Below are positions 27,109 through 39,254 of a DNA stretch of 64,000 nucleotides, piece by piece. The number at the start of each line of letters is the position of its first letter. Position 1 is the first letter of the stretch. Where the stretch lies: positions 19,305 to 83,304 of the forward strand of contig JACGCK010000197.1 in assembly GCA_014925825.1 (NCBI GenBank), read 5' to 3'. This DNA comes from Pholiota molesta. Its lineage: Eukaryota; Basidiomycota; Agaricomycetes; Agaricales; Strophariaceae. The translations under genes and the position numbers were made by a program. The notes beneath the pieces were generated by a model. The model was not told the DNA's origin, searched no databases, and was given only the letters and a program-made list of their open reading frames with translations.

Positions 27109-27841
27109 GGGAGATGAGAACGATAACGAGCGACTGTGCCTCTATAATGAATGGCGTGGGGGACGAGGACAAGGGCTGACAGCAAATCCGTGGGAACGTT
27201 CGAAATAGCGCCAGCATATTTACGGTTATCATACTCCGGCCATTCTGAAAGCATTCTGATGCCTCAGAAATGTTGTATACCCATACAAGGATATTAGAAT
27301 TATTTCATTACCATTACGATGTTGATCATGCAATACAACGTTCCCAAAGTACCACAATTTTCGAAGAAGATAAATTTTATCAAATTTCAATTGGGTTGGA
27401 ATTTTTCCTGGAATTACAACTACCATACTTAGAGATCTTCATAAGGCTACTTTTTACGGTATTTCACACATTTCATCCAATTTTACAGTGTTTCATGGGA
27501 TTGTACAGCTACAAGATAGAGAATTCAATGGAATTCATTTGTAAAGTTTTTGCAAGCTTTCCAAAAGCTTTCCAAAGACTTGTGACTCTCAAATTCCTCC
27601 CGTATTAGGATTCCAGCTCAATAAACCTTTGTAATGATCACATGCATTCTAATGGATTTTATTACATTGTAATAAAGCTTTTATTACCCTACGTTTGTGA
27701 CCAGTGTATGGGATCTTAGCAGAACTTATAGGATTCCTTCATCTAGTGGCGGGCGTCGGGCGGGCGCTTTTTTGATGTGATTGCCGAGACGCGTCCGACG
27801 TCGCGTTGTGCTCGCTAGTTTCTTGCCTCCACGCTCTGACC
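27109..27841. other. Divergent spacer with an AT-rich island
   Basis: Between the transporter and MRE11, about 27240-27710 is clearly more AT-rich than both flanks and lacks ORFs with codon structure. It could be a decayed insertion. The MRE11 promoter lies at its right edge. Confidence 0.4.
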
Positions 27842-30686
27842 ATGTCGCAGTCTGACGGTGAAACCAGCCCGCCCCCGCCCACCCCGGGCATCCACACCGC
27901 TTGTGAGTCTGCGTCGTACACTGTGAGAGCCTGCCTGTGACTGACATCCCCACTGTAAGACCCCGATGACACCATCAAGATCCTGCTCGCGACCGACAAC
28001 CACATTGGCTACATGGAGCGCGATCCCATAAGAGGCCAGGACTCCATCAACACCTTCAAGGAGATCTTGCAGCTGGCGGTCAAGCATCAGGTGCGTCTGC
28101 GTCTGCGTCTTTCAGGGAGCGGCGTGTGACCACGAACAGGTCGATTTCATACTGCTCGCTGGGGATCTGTTCCACGAGAATAAGCCGTCAAGGGACTGTC
28201 TGTATCAAGTTACGGCTCTGTTGCGTGAATATACCCTGGGAGACAAGCCCGTCGAGGTAGAGCTTATGAGTGATCCTTTGGAGGGCCACGCCGATGGCTT
28301 CTCGTGCGTCCTTTCCAAATTGTTCTCTTGTGATTACTCTGAACTCTCGTAGATTTCCCGCTATAAACTACGAAGACCCCAATCTCAACGTCGGCATCCC
28401 CGTTTTCTCAATACATGGAAACCACGACGACCCTCAAGGAACAGGAGCCGTAAGCAGCAGCAGCCCCTTCCGCCACCCAACCACCCCTCACATCCCTCTC
28501 TAGGAAGGCGCGCTCAGCGCCATGGACATCCTCTCCGTCACCGGCCTCGTCAACTACATGGGCAAGATCGACCTGCCCATCTCCGACGCCGACGCGCCCA
28601 CCACCGGCATCGCCGTCCGCCCCGTCCTGCTCCGCAAGGGCAAGACGCAGCTCGGCCTGTACGGGATCGGCAACGTCAAGGACCAGCGGATGCACTTTGA
28701 GCTCAGGAGCAACCGCGTGCGCATGTTCATGCCGAAAGACAAGGACGACTGGTTCAATATGCTGTTGGTGCACCAAAACAGGTCCGTGTCTGCGTGTGGG
28801 CGTGAACGTAAACTGAGGAGTATGTTAGGGTCAAGCATGGCCCACAGGAGTTCGTCCCGGAAGGCATGTTCGATGACAGCGTCGACCTGGTCGTGTGGGG
28901 CCACGAGCACGACTGCCGCATTATCCCTGAACCTGTCGCGGGGAAGAACTACTACATCACCCAGCCTGGGTCCTCCGTAGCGACCTCCTTGGCGGACGGA
29001 GAAGCCATCGAAAAGTGAGTAATGACAGCTCCTTCATCCTAAAAACATCCCTCACATATCACAGGCACGTCGCACTCCTCCAAATCCAAGGCAAGGAATT
29101 CCAATTAACCCCGCTCCCCCTGCGCACCGTGCGCCCCTTCGTCATCGAAGAGATCGTCCTCGCCGACATCGCCGACGACGAGAACCTCGACCTCAACGAC
29201 CAGATCGCCATCACCCAGTTCCTCAAGGCCAAAGTCAACGCCCTCATCGACAAAGCCAACGCGCTGTGGGACGAGCGCAACGCTCAATCCGACGCCGACG
29301 AGGAGCCCCTCCCGCGCATGCTCCCGCTCGTGCGCCTGAAGGTGGACACCACCGGCGTCTCCGAGACCGCGAACCCGATCCGCTTCGGGCAGGCGTTCCA
29401 GGGCCGCCTCGCGAACCCGCGCGACCTGCTCGTGTTCCACCGCGCGAAGCGCGCCGCCGCCCGGGGTGCCTCTGGGAAAGTGGCGCCCGACGAGCCGGCG
29501 CTGAGCATCGACGACCCCGCGCTGAGCGCCGCGGAGAAGCTCGCGAAGGTGCGCGTGGGCACGCTGGTAAGGGAGTACCTGGCGGCGCAGGAGCTGCAGC
29601 TGCTGGGCGAGGGCGGGATGTCGGAGGCGATCCGGATGTTTGTGGAGAAGGACGACGTGCATGCGATTCAGACGTGCGTGGGCTCGTTGCTTTTTTGTCG
29701 TTCGTCTTCCGGTATGCGGAGCTGATGGGTGGGGGCGTTCTATAGGCATGTGAGCAAGGCGCTGAAGACGCTGATGAAGAGCGTGCAGCCGAACGGCGAC
29801 GCCGAGATGGCGGAGGACGACGTCGAAGATCTGGTGCGTACCTCCCTCCCCCTCTTTCCTGCGGAAGCACGCTCATCGCGCTTTGCGCCATAGCTGGTGA
29901 AAGCGAAGGAACAGCAGGAAAAAGAATACCGAGAAAATGCGAAAGCAGCCAAAGCATCAACGTCCAAGGTCGGTCCATTCCCCATTTTCTGTTTATCGTC
30001 GCCGGCGCTATTTGATCTAACCCACGTATCCAGGGGAAAGCGAAGGCCGCAGACCCAGAGGAATCAGAAGACTCGATGATGATGGACGTCGATGCTGGCG
30101 TGTCCGACTTCCAGGAACTCGATTCGGACGAGGCCCCTCCGCCGCCGAAGAAACGAGCGGCGGCGACGGCGAAGGCGAAGGCACGAAGGCGCCGGCGAAA
30201 AAGGCGCCGGCAAAGGGCAAGGGCAAGAAGGTCCAGGTGCGCTTTCTCATCCCGTCCCCGTTTCTCTGCGCTAACTGCCGTGTCTCGATATCAGAGCGAC
30301 TCGGACGAACCTATTGTCCTAGACGATGATGAAGACGATGAGGAGGAGGAGGAGGAAGCCCCACAGCCCAAAAAGCGGACGAACAGAGCCGCTGTGCTGA
30401 GGTGAGTGGCCCCGCGTCATCCGTGCAGCCTGTCACCGTTCCGATTTCCGACGTCCGTCGTCCAGCCAACCCGCAGCGAAGAAAGCGCCCGCGAGGAAGA
30501 AGGCAGCACCGGCGCCTAAGCAGAGCCAGCTCACGTTCGCCCCGGCCGGGCGCGCGTCGCGCGCCGCGGCGACGAAGGCCCGGGGGAAGATGGTGGTACG
30601 TCCATCCTGTTTGCGTTCCGCGTGTCATGGCTGAGTGAGGCGATGCCTTTTTTCAGGTGGATGATGACGAGGACGACGAGGACTGA
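27842..30686 (+). CDS. MRE11: MRE11 double-strand-break repair nuclease
   Basis: The Mn-dependent nuclease subunit of the Mre11-Rad50-Nbs1/Xrs2 complex. All phosphodiesterase motifs are visible: [10 protein letters not shown] (about 28000), [11 protein letters not shown] (about 28160), HGNHDDP (about 28420), LLVHQNR (about 28765) and VVWGHEHDC (about 28890). The capping domain follows (about 29060-29680). The C-terminus is low-complexity, with acidic and Lys/Ala/Pro tracts and a QSQLTFAP segment (about 30525), and ends in an Asp/Glu tail with TGA at 30684-30686. About eleven introns are visible. One base appears missing near 30178, in the Ala/Lys-rich tail; adding a G restores [15 protein letters not shown]. 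The catalytic half is intact. It is transcribed away from the transporter gene. Confidence 0.95.
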
Positions 30687-31664
30687 GATCTGCAGTGCTT
30701 GTTATTTTTACCCCTGCTTATAGTGTTTTTCCATCTCACTTCGCTGTTTGTCCATTCTCCCTGCTCGATTGTGTCAATCTATCTTTTTTTTCTTCTCTTC
30801 GCCTTTTTGCTCCGTCATACCCGGTTGGGAAAGGTGTCAGTGGCATGTACTGGGTTGCCTTGGATGCAGGTGGGCATGCGAGACCTTGCAGAGCACTTGG
30901 GCGCCCTTTTATTTTTTCGCAATTACAGACGTTCTCTTAGGTATTGTTTGTTTTTTTGTTGTCGGCTCTTTCATGACAGTGTCGTAATTCCCGGGCCGGA
31001 CAATCCAGCGCGCACATTTTTGCGCAAACTCGGAACAAGGCAAGTGCTTTGCCAAAAATGGACTTGTTTTATCGGCCTGTGATTAAATTGTGTTAGTTAG
31101 GAAGCACACACCACAGACGCATTACCCATCTGTGCCTCACATCAACTGCGTCTATAACTCATCGCGGATGGGGGAAAGCGCCCAGGACCTACTTCAACAG
31201 CATATGTATCACGTCACGGTCGAGTCTCGACGTTTTTCGCGACTCGGACTAACACAATTCCAGTTTCCACGTTCATTCTCCTGAACAAAAAGACACGTTG
31301 TGTTCGTCGTGCCGTTGTCATGGTTCAATTAGGCGTTTCTTGTTATCGGGGGGTTCGGGTATGCTCTGCTTTCTGCTTTCACGTCTAGGAGGTGGGCGAT
31401 AGACGCAATGCTAGTGGGATGGCGACGAGGCAGTGTTCTGCCAGACGACAGCGACGTCGACCGTATGTGGGAATTGCGCTTTCTTGTTTATAGGATGTTT
31501 ATAAGAACCTCACTCCGTGGACGGTAAGCAGCATTCTCCAACACACAACTCCTTGTTTCAAAGTAAAGTACTTCTTCGTGTTTTATCCAGAGTGGCGCTA
31601 ATGCAATTCCACCTCCACAGGGACCCTACATTTTACCCATTTACGACAGATATTCACTTTTTTT
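30687..31664. other. Intergenic, no gene seen
   Basis: T-rich 3' flank of MRE11 followed by nearly a kilobase without coding structure. Confidence 0.5.
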
Positions 31665-32948
31665 ATGTATAGAATTAATCAAAGCCAAAGCTGCATGGGC
31701 ACAGTCGGCCTCGCGTATAACAATGTCCTCGAAATCAACGTGAAGACCGATGGCTACACCGTAACGCCACCTTACGAAAGAATCGTTGATATGTTGATGA
31801 CACAGTATCCTCAAGCCCTGATTAGTATCGAGATGTACGACTGGAACAACACGCGTTTCACGCTTGAGAACGGCCTCGACCCCAGGATCGTAGCGACTCT
31901 TGCGGCGTATCTGGATCTGTTCTACACCGTCATCCACCGGTGGCACAGCGTCCGCTTTGATGCCTCCCTGATTGTCCTGATCGCCTCGATGACGAAACAC
32001 AGGTTCCCCTCCGCTGGGCCGACGGCGTTGGAAAGCGTCGCGGTTAAGGACACGGAGTCGGTGCGCAACCTCGATTCGCTGCGGAAGTTCATGTCCCTTT
32101 TGTGGTCCGGCAAATCGTGGGCCTTCTCGCAGTTTTCGATCGACAACTACAGAGCGTTCAACAAACAGATCTTCCGCGACCTCCCCTACGCCCGCCTCAC
32201 GCATCTCGAGGTGCAGAGCACGGCCACCGGGGCGTTGGTGCACGAGATCCTCGCCGAGGCCTTCGGGATGGTCAAGTGCACGATTTCTGATGTGACGGGC
32301 CCTGGTCCGTCTGGCGACCGTCTTGCAGCGCACACGCCCAATCTCGAATACCTCAGCTTGGAAATCGACACCATGGATTTTGATAAATCGAGGAGGACGG
32401 GTGCCATTTTCGCGGTGCTGGACAAGCTAGTCGCTCCGGCGCTTACTGAACTTCGGCTTGGATACGAAGATGCGTGGAACAGCCAGGTATTCACGGCGCT
32501 CTGCCAAAGATCACGATTCAACATCGAAGTCCTGCATCTTGTCAAAATGGCGATGAAGCCAAGGCATTTGGCGCAAATTCTGATGATGAACCAGTCTATC
32601 CGGGAGCTCGTCGTCGAGGGTCAATCCAAAGGCACCCGAGACGATCAGGCCGAGGTTTTGCTGACAGACGACATCCTGCACCAGCTCATGTTCAATCCTC
32701 ATGGTGGCCATCTCTGTCCCGACCTGGATAGCTTGACCGTGAACATCTGTGCTGTGCAGACGCAGAACGGATTGTTTCGCAGGATGGTGCGCGATCGATT
32801 TCGGCAGAGCAACTTGCGTCAAGTCAAGATTATTGGAGGCCAATACCTTTCTGAGAAGGACCGAAACGCCCTCATGGAACTCGCTTCTTACAGAATGAGT
32901 GTTTGGTTCGATGAAACCCGTTTCGTCGACCCACGATGGCATTGGTAA
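31665..32948 (+). CDS. LRR-type F-box-family protein without visible F-box
   Basis: A single uninterrupted exon of 427 codons. Repeated hydrophobic segments such as LTHLEVQSTATG, LEYLSLEIDTMDF, LTELRLGYED, IEVLHLVKMAMK and LDSLTVNICAVQ have the spacing of irregular leucine-rich repeats, as in the substrate-binding half of agaricomycete F-box proteins. The N-terminus (VLEINVKTDGYTV) does not look like an F-box. Either the F-box exon was lost, lies upstream and is not recognised, or this is an F-box-less paralogue. No intron or frame problem is seen, which is unusual for this intron-rich region. Confidence 0.65.
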   Translation: MYRINQSQSCMGTVGLAYNNVLEINVKTDGYTVTPPYERIVDMLMTQYPQALISIEMYDWNNTRFTLENGLDPRIVATLAAYLDLFYTVIHRWHSVRFDASLIVLIASMTKHRFPSAGPTALESVAVKDTESVRNLDSLRKFMSLLWSGKSWAFSQFSIDNYRAFNKQIFRDLPYARLTHLEVQSTATGALVHEILAEAFGMVKCTISDVTGPGPSGDRLAAHTPNLEYLSLEIDTMDFDKSRRTGAIFAVLDKLVAPALTELRLGYEDAWNSQVFTALCQRSRFNIEVLHLVKMAMKPRHLAQILMMNQSIRELVVEGQSKGTRDDQAEVLLTDDILHQLMFNPHGGHLCPDLDSLTVNICAVQTQNGLFRRMVRDRFRQSNLRQVKIIGGQYLSEKDRNALMELASYRMSVWFDETRFVDPRWHW

Positions 32949-33600
32949 ATTTGTAACGTTGTGGCGCTCGATATTTATTTGCATGGTACTTTTTCAATCA
33001 TTGTAATCTCACTGACACTCATGTATGGATAACATACAAGAAGTGTACGACAGCATTCCCTCATTTACATAAACTCGGACTACCGGTATTCTTGGACACT
33101 CATTCATGGACCTCTCGCCAACCCCACACTTGTTGTATTTCAACTTGTATTATATGCCAAGTATACACCCAAGGACAAATATATTTTCACGATTTTTGAC
33201 GTTGATTACACTGTAACCTACCTTTATTTTACGAAAAATTTTCATGAAATTTTACCGCATTTGAGGACGACGTCTAGATTTTTGCAACACTGTGTTAGTA
33301 CTGTGTTATGTAGTGACAATGTTAGGCGCCCAAAATATTAAGATTGGTCTCGTGATCACGAACCTCGTGTTTTGCATCTGTGGCGTGCGTACTGCGCAGC
33401 TTTGAAGTTGCATTGTCTAAGTCAAGAACCCAAGCTACTCAAGCTCAAGATACGTGTCTTCATTCTATTTGTACCCTCTTCTAGAACTCCGCTTTCTGGC
33501 CATTTCTCAAATTTCATCATAGGCTATAACCAATCATCTGGATTTTGGGACAACGGGTGCTGGAGAGGACTCGAGCCAGAGTCCTCCGCTGGTACTTATC
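32949..33600. other. Intergenic, no gene seen
   Basis: AT-rich flank between two same-strand genes. No RNA gene is recognised. Confidence 0.5.
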
Positions 33601-34718
33601 ATGCGGCTGCCAATTTTACCTCCCGAGGTTCTTCACGAGATATTGTCTATTTGCCTCGAATCTCCTACATCAGTTTCTATTATAAATCTTATGACAACTT
33701 CTTCGCTATTCTGCAACATCTGCCAACAGCTGGTCTATTCCCAACTATACTTCACAACCCGTGCGCAACTCGCATTCTTCATACGTACATATGGAACTTC
33801 CAAATGCACGGTGCCTTGCATACCACGCTCTCTGGAATTTGATATCACCGCCGCAGGCATCGAAGCTCCCTTGGTTTTCTCCGACATCCATGCCGTTTTT
33901 TCCCAATGTCTCTCGGATCTCAATGACGCAGAGCGAGACGAAAATGGCAGACTTTGCCTGGATTCCCTACGCCTGCGCCTAAACTCTCATTATTCTGATC
34001 CAAGAATCGAGATGATTTATACAGCTCTTTCATTGGTGAAGTAAGTAATCGATTGAATGGATATGAAATTTTGATTTACAGACTAAACTCTTTTAGCCCA
34101 CGCCGATTTACATGGACAGGGCCTGATCCTGCTCATCATTTCTCCATTGCTGTGTGTACATGATTTTTGTGGTGGAAAATATCCCATTGATACATCCATT
34201 TTCTCAAGATTGTTCCTCGAGCAATAACACCTTTGTTCCGCGCTTTATCAAGCTACACCAACCTCACCTATCTAAAACTTACACATCTTTCTATGGTCTT
34301 TCGTGGTGGAGTAAATCAATTTCCTGTCATTCCTTCTCTGCGAACTTTCCATCTCGGCCAAGTGATATTTCTCAACCCTTCATCAGTCGCAGCACTGATA
34401 TTCGACCCAAGTGAGTTTTTCACCTCGTCAAAATTCAGTTCGTCAGTTTACCTATATCAACAATTAGATTCTGAAAATCTAGAGATGCTATATTTGGTTG
34501 ACGCATATCTCGAAAGCATTTGGGGTCCAAGGTTTCGTCGTTCAGACGTTGAAAGGGCGGCTAGGACATTGAGATCGACCCTGGACGGAGATGAGTCACT
34601 GGCACAGAAACTTGATGAAGATGCCATAGATCGAATTCGGTGCACTATCATCTGCAAAGCTCAAACGGAACGAATCATAGGAGGCGATCGCGTTGAGGAC
34701 CACAAAATTCTTGTATAG
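33601..34718 (+). CDS. F-box-like protein
   Basis: The start MRLPILPPEVLHEILSICLE is an F-box-like opening (LPPEVLxEI). It is followed by NLMTTSSLFCNICQQLVY and later by PRRFTWTGPDP, YTNLTYLKLTHLSM, PSLRTFHLGQVIF and LEMLYLVDAYLESIWGPR, an LRR-type pattern of a family common in Agaricomycetes. Three introns with GT-AG ends (about 34041-34095, 34159-34213 and 34411-34467) keep the frame, giving roughly 310 residues. It probably acts as a substrate adaptor for an SCF ubiquitin ligase; the partner is unknown. The C-terminal part is charged and helix-prone. Confidence 0.7.
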
Positions 34719-35310
34719 GGGACCGTGTTTGTTGACTTTTGTACTGCTTCGTAGTCCTTGCAAGTTGCGCATGCGAGGCCTGTCTGCGCCATGCTAGCTA
34801 CGCTTCGGATGGTAACTGCTTTTACTTTACAACACCTCTCAATGCAAAGCCAAGGCTGTTGATTGCTCAAGCACCCAAGCTCAAGCGCCCAAGCTAAGAT
34901 GCAGGCCGGGGTGTGCGGAGTCTTGGTTCTTCTATATACGTTTAGCCCCAAAACCTGTTCAAATGGCCTACTAGGAACAATTATCAAAATATGGCCATGG
35001 TTCACAGTAAGTATGCTCCGTTGGAATGGGCCAAGAAATATCGATGGCGATAGCAAACCAAAGTCAAAATAAGTTGAAGTCACAAATGGCCGAAAGCAGA
35101 AAATATCGGCTTGCCTTGGGTCTTCTCCACCGTTACATATCCCACAATGACTACCTCTATGTATCGCTTAGCCTGATAAATTTAACTTTCGCGCATCCAA
35201 TGAAGAACGCAGGTGCTCCATGTACTATCCACTTGATGCTCAACAGATATTATAGAACGAAGAGCCAAGTCAAACATTACAGCAACCTACGTGGCGAAGA
35301 CCTACTCCAT
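34719..35310. other. Intergenic, no gene seen
   Basis: Nothing recognisable before the minisatellite. GCCCAAGCT-type words repeat near 34870-34895. Confidence 0.4.
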
Positions 35311-35460
35311 CGGAAGGAGTGTACATCCTTCGGAAGGAGTGTACATCCTTCGGAAGGAGTGTACATCCTTCGGAAGGAGTGTACATCCTTCGGAAGGAGT
35401 GTACATCCTTCGGAAGGAGTGTACATCCTTCGGAAGGAGTGTACATTTTTCGGAATGCTC
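35311..35460. repeat. 20-bp minisatellite with palindromic unit
   Basis: Six perfect tandem copies of CGGAAGGAGTGTACATCCTT run from 35311 to 35430. A seventh copy (35431-35450) has two substitutions, and a degenerate start of an eighth follows. Each unit is nearly palindromic: GAAGGA and TCCTTC flank TGTACA. The period is not a multiple of three, so all frames stay open, which makes long spurious ORFs on both strands. Confidence 0.95.
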
Positions 35461-35887
35461 ATCGTCAATTTGTCTTCCTCAAAGGTTTTCAAGACGAATG
35501 GGCTAGTAAATGCAGCGCCCCATTCAGCGCCCTACCTGAAATAGGCGAATAAGCAGTAAATCCAACAACTTCTCATCTTAAACCACTGTTCTCCACCTCC
35601 ATCCTAATCGGCTACATTACCCGGCGCCTTTTCCAAAAAAATAACCGCTGGTCGGGACATTGTCGGTGGGCCTTCGGATTCGAACAGCCTTTGCTGATGT
35701 CTTCGATCCAGCCATGAGGATTGCGAAAACATCGACGACGAGTTGGGGCTAAAAATAGAACGCCTATAATACCAAGCATAACTTAATATCCTGATTAAGA
35801 AATCGTTGCAGTCACCATGCTGAAAGCATTGGTCCCCCACATCCGATACTTCCCATAAATGGATTGCAAATGTTGAGATGAAAATCA
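35461..35887. other. Intergenic between two repeat arrays
   Basis: No gene is seen in these 427 bp. Confidence 0.4.
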
Positions 35888-36163
35888 CATGATAACGTAC
35901 ACATGGCCAAATAATAGCTTGACCGACGACATACCACAAAATGTTGCGATGATTTTTGTGAAAAATCACATGACATTCACATGATAACGTACACATGGCC
36001 AAATAATAGCTTGACCGACGACATACCACAAAATGTTGCGATGATTTTTGTGAAAAATCACATGACATTCACATGATAGCGTACACATGGCCAAATAATA
36101 GCTTGACCGACGACATACCACAAAATGTTGCGATGATTTTTGTGAAAGATCACATGATATTCA
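35888..36163. repeat. 92-bp tandem repeat, three copies
   Basis: Three near-identical 92-bp units begin at 35888, 35980 and 36072. Each starts CATGATAACGTACACATGGC (third copy GATAGCG) and ends with an AAAATCACATGACATTCA-type segment that repeats the opening bases. Differences between copies are one or two bases each, so the amplification looks recent. No coding role is evident. Confidence 0.92.
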
Positions 36164-37379
36164 CAACAAAATCCGAGAAACCCAAGAGAAACCTGTCTTG
36201 ACTGTCCAGAAAGTGATTCTGTCAATGATATTGTTTGGCACTTACGCATAAAATGTAGACCTAAATACTTAACGTGGAAACTGGTGTCGGAGGAACATAT
36301 TAGGAATACAATATACATTTCACAAATCTATGCTATATTATATCTCGTGGTCTGTCACCTTGTACATAGAGCCATATATTGATAGTATTAATTTCTAGCC
36401 TTGTACATAGAGTCTGCATAGAATCATAATATAAAGTTCATAATATATTCTACTCTTGCAAAAGAAATTGTCTTACGTCAGCATGGTGTCGGGGAGACCG
36501 AAGGTCGACCCTTTATCTCCAAGGGTGTGCCACTTTGCTTACCCTCGTGGTATGCATAATCAGTAGCTCAAGCCTCCGTAATTTGGCATACTATGTTCTC
36601 TTGGTTAAAGGTAAGAAAAAGCAAATGGTCTTGAACGGCGGCGAGTTAAAGTCGCCATTCCTTGACATTCTTGGCTGATATCACGGTAGTTATCCAGCTC
36701 TGGGCCTCAGACCCGCCGCCTGACCAACGTGGGCATACATATCCAGAGAGGAGGCTCAGAAGGTACTCAATCACGCTTAGAACTCTCCGTCGTAAGATGG
36801 CAGATATCTAAGATGGGATGATCGGAGAGTCCTAAGGCTTTCCAATAGCTTTCAAGTTGTCACAAGTTGTCCTTACTGGTAGGATCATAAAGCGCTGGAT
36901 TATAACTTTTTTGCTATGTTGCAACCACGTTGAAGGTGTCATATCTATGCATTGTTTAGAGCTATTAGGACGCTTCATATGCATAAGAGCGCCGGTGGGT
37001 GACGCATCAAAATTAGACGCCTATGTAGATTACCGTACGTATTGACAGAAACACCGACGCAGGCAAGAGTGGCTATTGGGTATAACAGACCCATCTAGCA
37101 ACTGCATTTCCATCTATTCCGCAGGGCCAAGCTCTACGGTAATTTATCATTCGCCCGATCCACAGTGGTGGCTCTTATTCCATAGCCTTCGCTCTCAATT
37201 CACATTCAATGTCTATCTCGAGAACCTCTTCTGCGTCCGGGTGGGCACATGGAGTAATACAATAGAATCCTAAACTCTTTCATTTTCCGATTCCAACGCA
37301 AAATGGTGAGCCTGACAGATTCTGAATCTGACGGCATCCTATAACCTCCGTCTGTGCAGGCCATGGAATACATAGCGCG
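36164..37379. other. Intergenic, no gene seen
   Basis: Over a kilobase without coding structure. A short direct repeat CCTTGTACATAGAG occurs at about 36358 and 36399. Confidence 0.45.
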
Positions 37380-37388
37380 TATAAAAGG
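37380..37388 (+). promoter_or_regulatory. TATA box of the DyP peroxidase gene
   Basis: A strong TATAAAAGG lies 43-51 bp upstream of the ATG at 37431. That spacing implies a very short 5' leader. Confidence 0.6.
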
Positions 37389-37430
37389 AGAGTGAAAGAG
37401 TGAAAGGCTGGAGACATTAACACATTAATC

Positions 37431-39254
37431 ATGTCTGCACCATCCTGGCTTACCCCAACTCCACCTCTCGATCTTAATAATATCCAGGGTGATATTTTGT
37501 GAGAATCGTCGGTATTCGATGAAGTGCATCGCTGATCATTATCCATAGGAGTGGCCTGCCCAAGAAGACCCAATTCTATATCGTCTTCGACATTGTCAAC
37601 GTCGCAAAGTTCAGAAAGGACCTCAATAAGTTGATCCCACTTATCAAGACAGTGGCTGGTGTCCTTAAAGATCGCCAGGCTATCGACGACCACAAGAAGA
37701 AGAAACTTCCTGGCCTCGTTCCGCTTACGGGCGTCAACATCGCCTTTTCCCATCTAGGATTTGTCAAGGTCAGCAAGATTGAAATTAAGGCAGGGGATCA
37801 ATGACGCTCACATTCAATTCTTCGATAGCTTGGAATCGACGACAGCAGTCTCACCACTGGTGGAAACAATGATCCATTCTTGCTTGGCCAGAGGGCAGAC
37901 GCCGAAGCTCTCGGGGACCCAGTCAAGCCAGACAAGAATCCTGACTGGAACACAGACTTCCTCCAAGACCTCCACGGCCTCATCCTCATTTCGGGCGAGA
38001 GCCACGCTTCCATCGAGAAGAAGAAACTTGAGGTCGATGCTATCTTCGGAGTTGGAACTCCACAATCATCCATCAATGAAATCACTACCATTCGAGGAGA
38101 TGTGCGACCTGGCGATGAGGCCGCTCATGAGCAGTAAGTTTTGTATCATAATCCAACAGACTTTAGTGCTGAAACCGACGCAACAGTTTCGGGTTCTTGG
38201 ATAATATTTCCAACCCAGTCGTCAACACATTCGATACCGTGATCAACCCAGGTCCCGCGCCCGTTGATCCTGGCGTGGTGGTTACAGGACACATTGGAGA
38301 TCCAAGGCAGGGACAGAGAGTTCCGTGGACCACCGACGGCAGTTTCCTCGCCTTCCGCTACCTCTTCCAGCTGGTACCAGAGTTCAACCAATTCTTAACG
38401 AAGAACGCTCTCAAGAAGGACGGCAACAACAACCCGCTCACACCAGAGCAAGGAAGCGAGCTCCTTGGAGCAAGGATGGTTGGGCGCTGGAAAAGCGGTG
38501 CACCCATTGATATAACACCTTTCAAGGACGACCCCGCTCTTGGTACCGACCCTACGAAGTTAGTCGTTCACAAATATTGGAATCTCCAAGATTTTAATGA
38601 ACCTTTAAATATAGGAACAACAACTTCTCTTTCGCGGGAGAGAGAACCTCTGCGCTTCGATGCCCCTTCGGGGCCCATGTTCGTAAGACCAACCCCCGGG
38701 ACGATCTCGCAGCGCCACCCGAATCTATTCCGGTCGCACGTAATCGCATCATGCGCCGGGGTGTGCAATTTGGACCCGAGCTGACGGCAGACGAACAGCA
38801 CAGCGGGAAGACGGCACATGAGCGAGGTCTTCTCTTCGTTTGCTATCAGAGCAGCCTTAGGCAAGGCTTCCAGTTCCAGCAACAAAGTATGTCAATATTT
38901 CAAGATCTGATCCACGTTCTGACAATGGGTTTCAGCTTGGGCGAACAATCCAGACTTCCCACCTTTCACTGGCAAAGAGCCTTTACTTCCTGGGTGAGTG
39001 ATTCATTTTTTTATTTTTATTTATTTAGCAACAGCACATGGATATGAGACTTACTTGATTATTTGGCCAGATTGGATCCTCTCATTGGGCAAGTACCGCA
39101 AGATACTGCTAATAAACGTGAGATGTCCGGACTTGACCCTCTTGACGAGGCACAGATCGTATCGATGCCTACTTTCATCGTACCACGTGGCGGAGAATAC
39201 TTCTTCTCTCCTTCGTTGAACGGTTTGAAGACGACTATTGCAACGCCGGCTTAA
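37431..39254 (+). CDS. DyP-type (dye-decolorizing) haem peroxidase
   Basis: DyP peroxidases oxidise dyes and phenolics with hydrogen peroxide. Family landmarks in order are PPLDLNNIQGDIL, GLPKKTQFYIVF, LILISGESHASIEKK, the catalytic block HFGFLDNISNP (about 38190), the haem-ligand region CPFGAHVRKTNPRDDL (about 38660), the distal-arginine region RNRIMRRGVQFG (about 38740), and the C-terminal MPTFIVPRGGEYFFSPS. The catalytic Asp is present, but the usual GxxDG reads GFLDN here. The protein begins almost directly at the conserved core with no signal peptide, so it is probably intracellular or its leader lies in an unrecognised exon. About six introns are implied. One frame break near 37828 is healed by adding one T. 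A good TATA box precedes it. Confidence 0.9.

Noticed and set aside
35277..35552. ORFs on both strands through the minisatellite
   Set aside because: They are open only because a 20-bp repeat without stops cycles through all frames.
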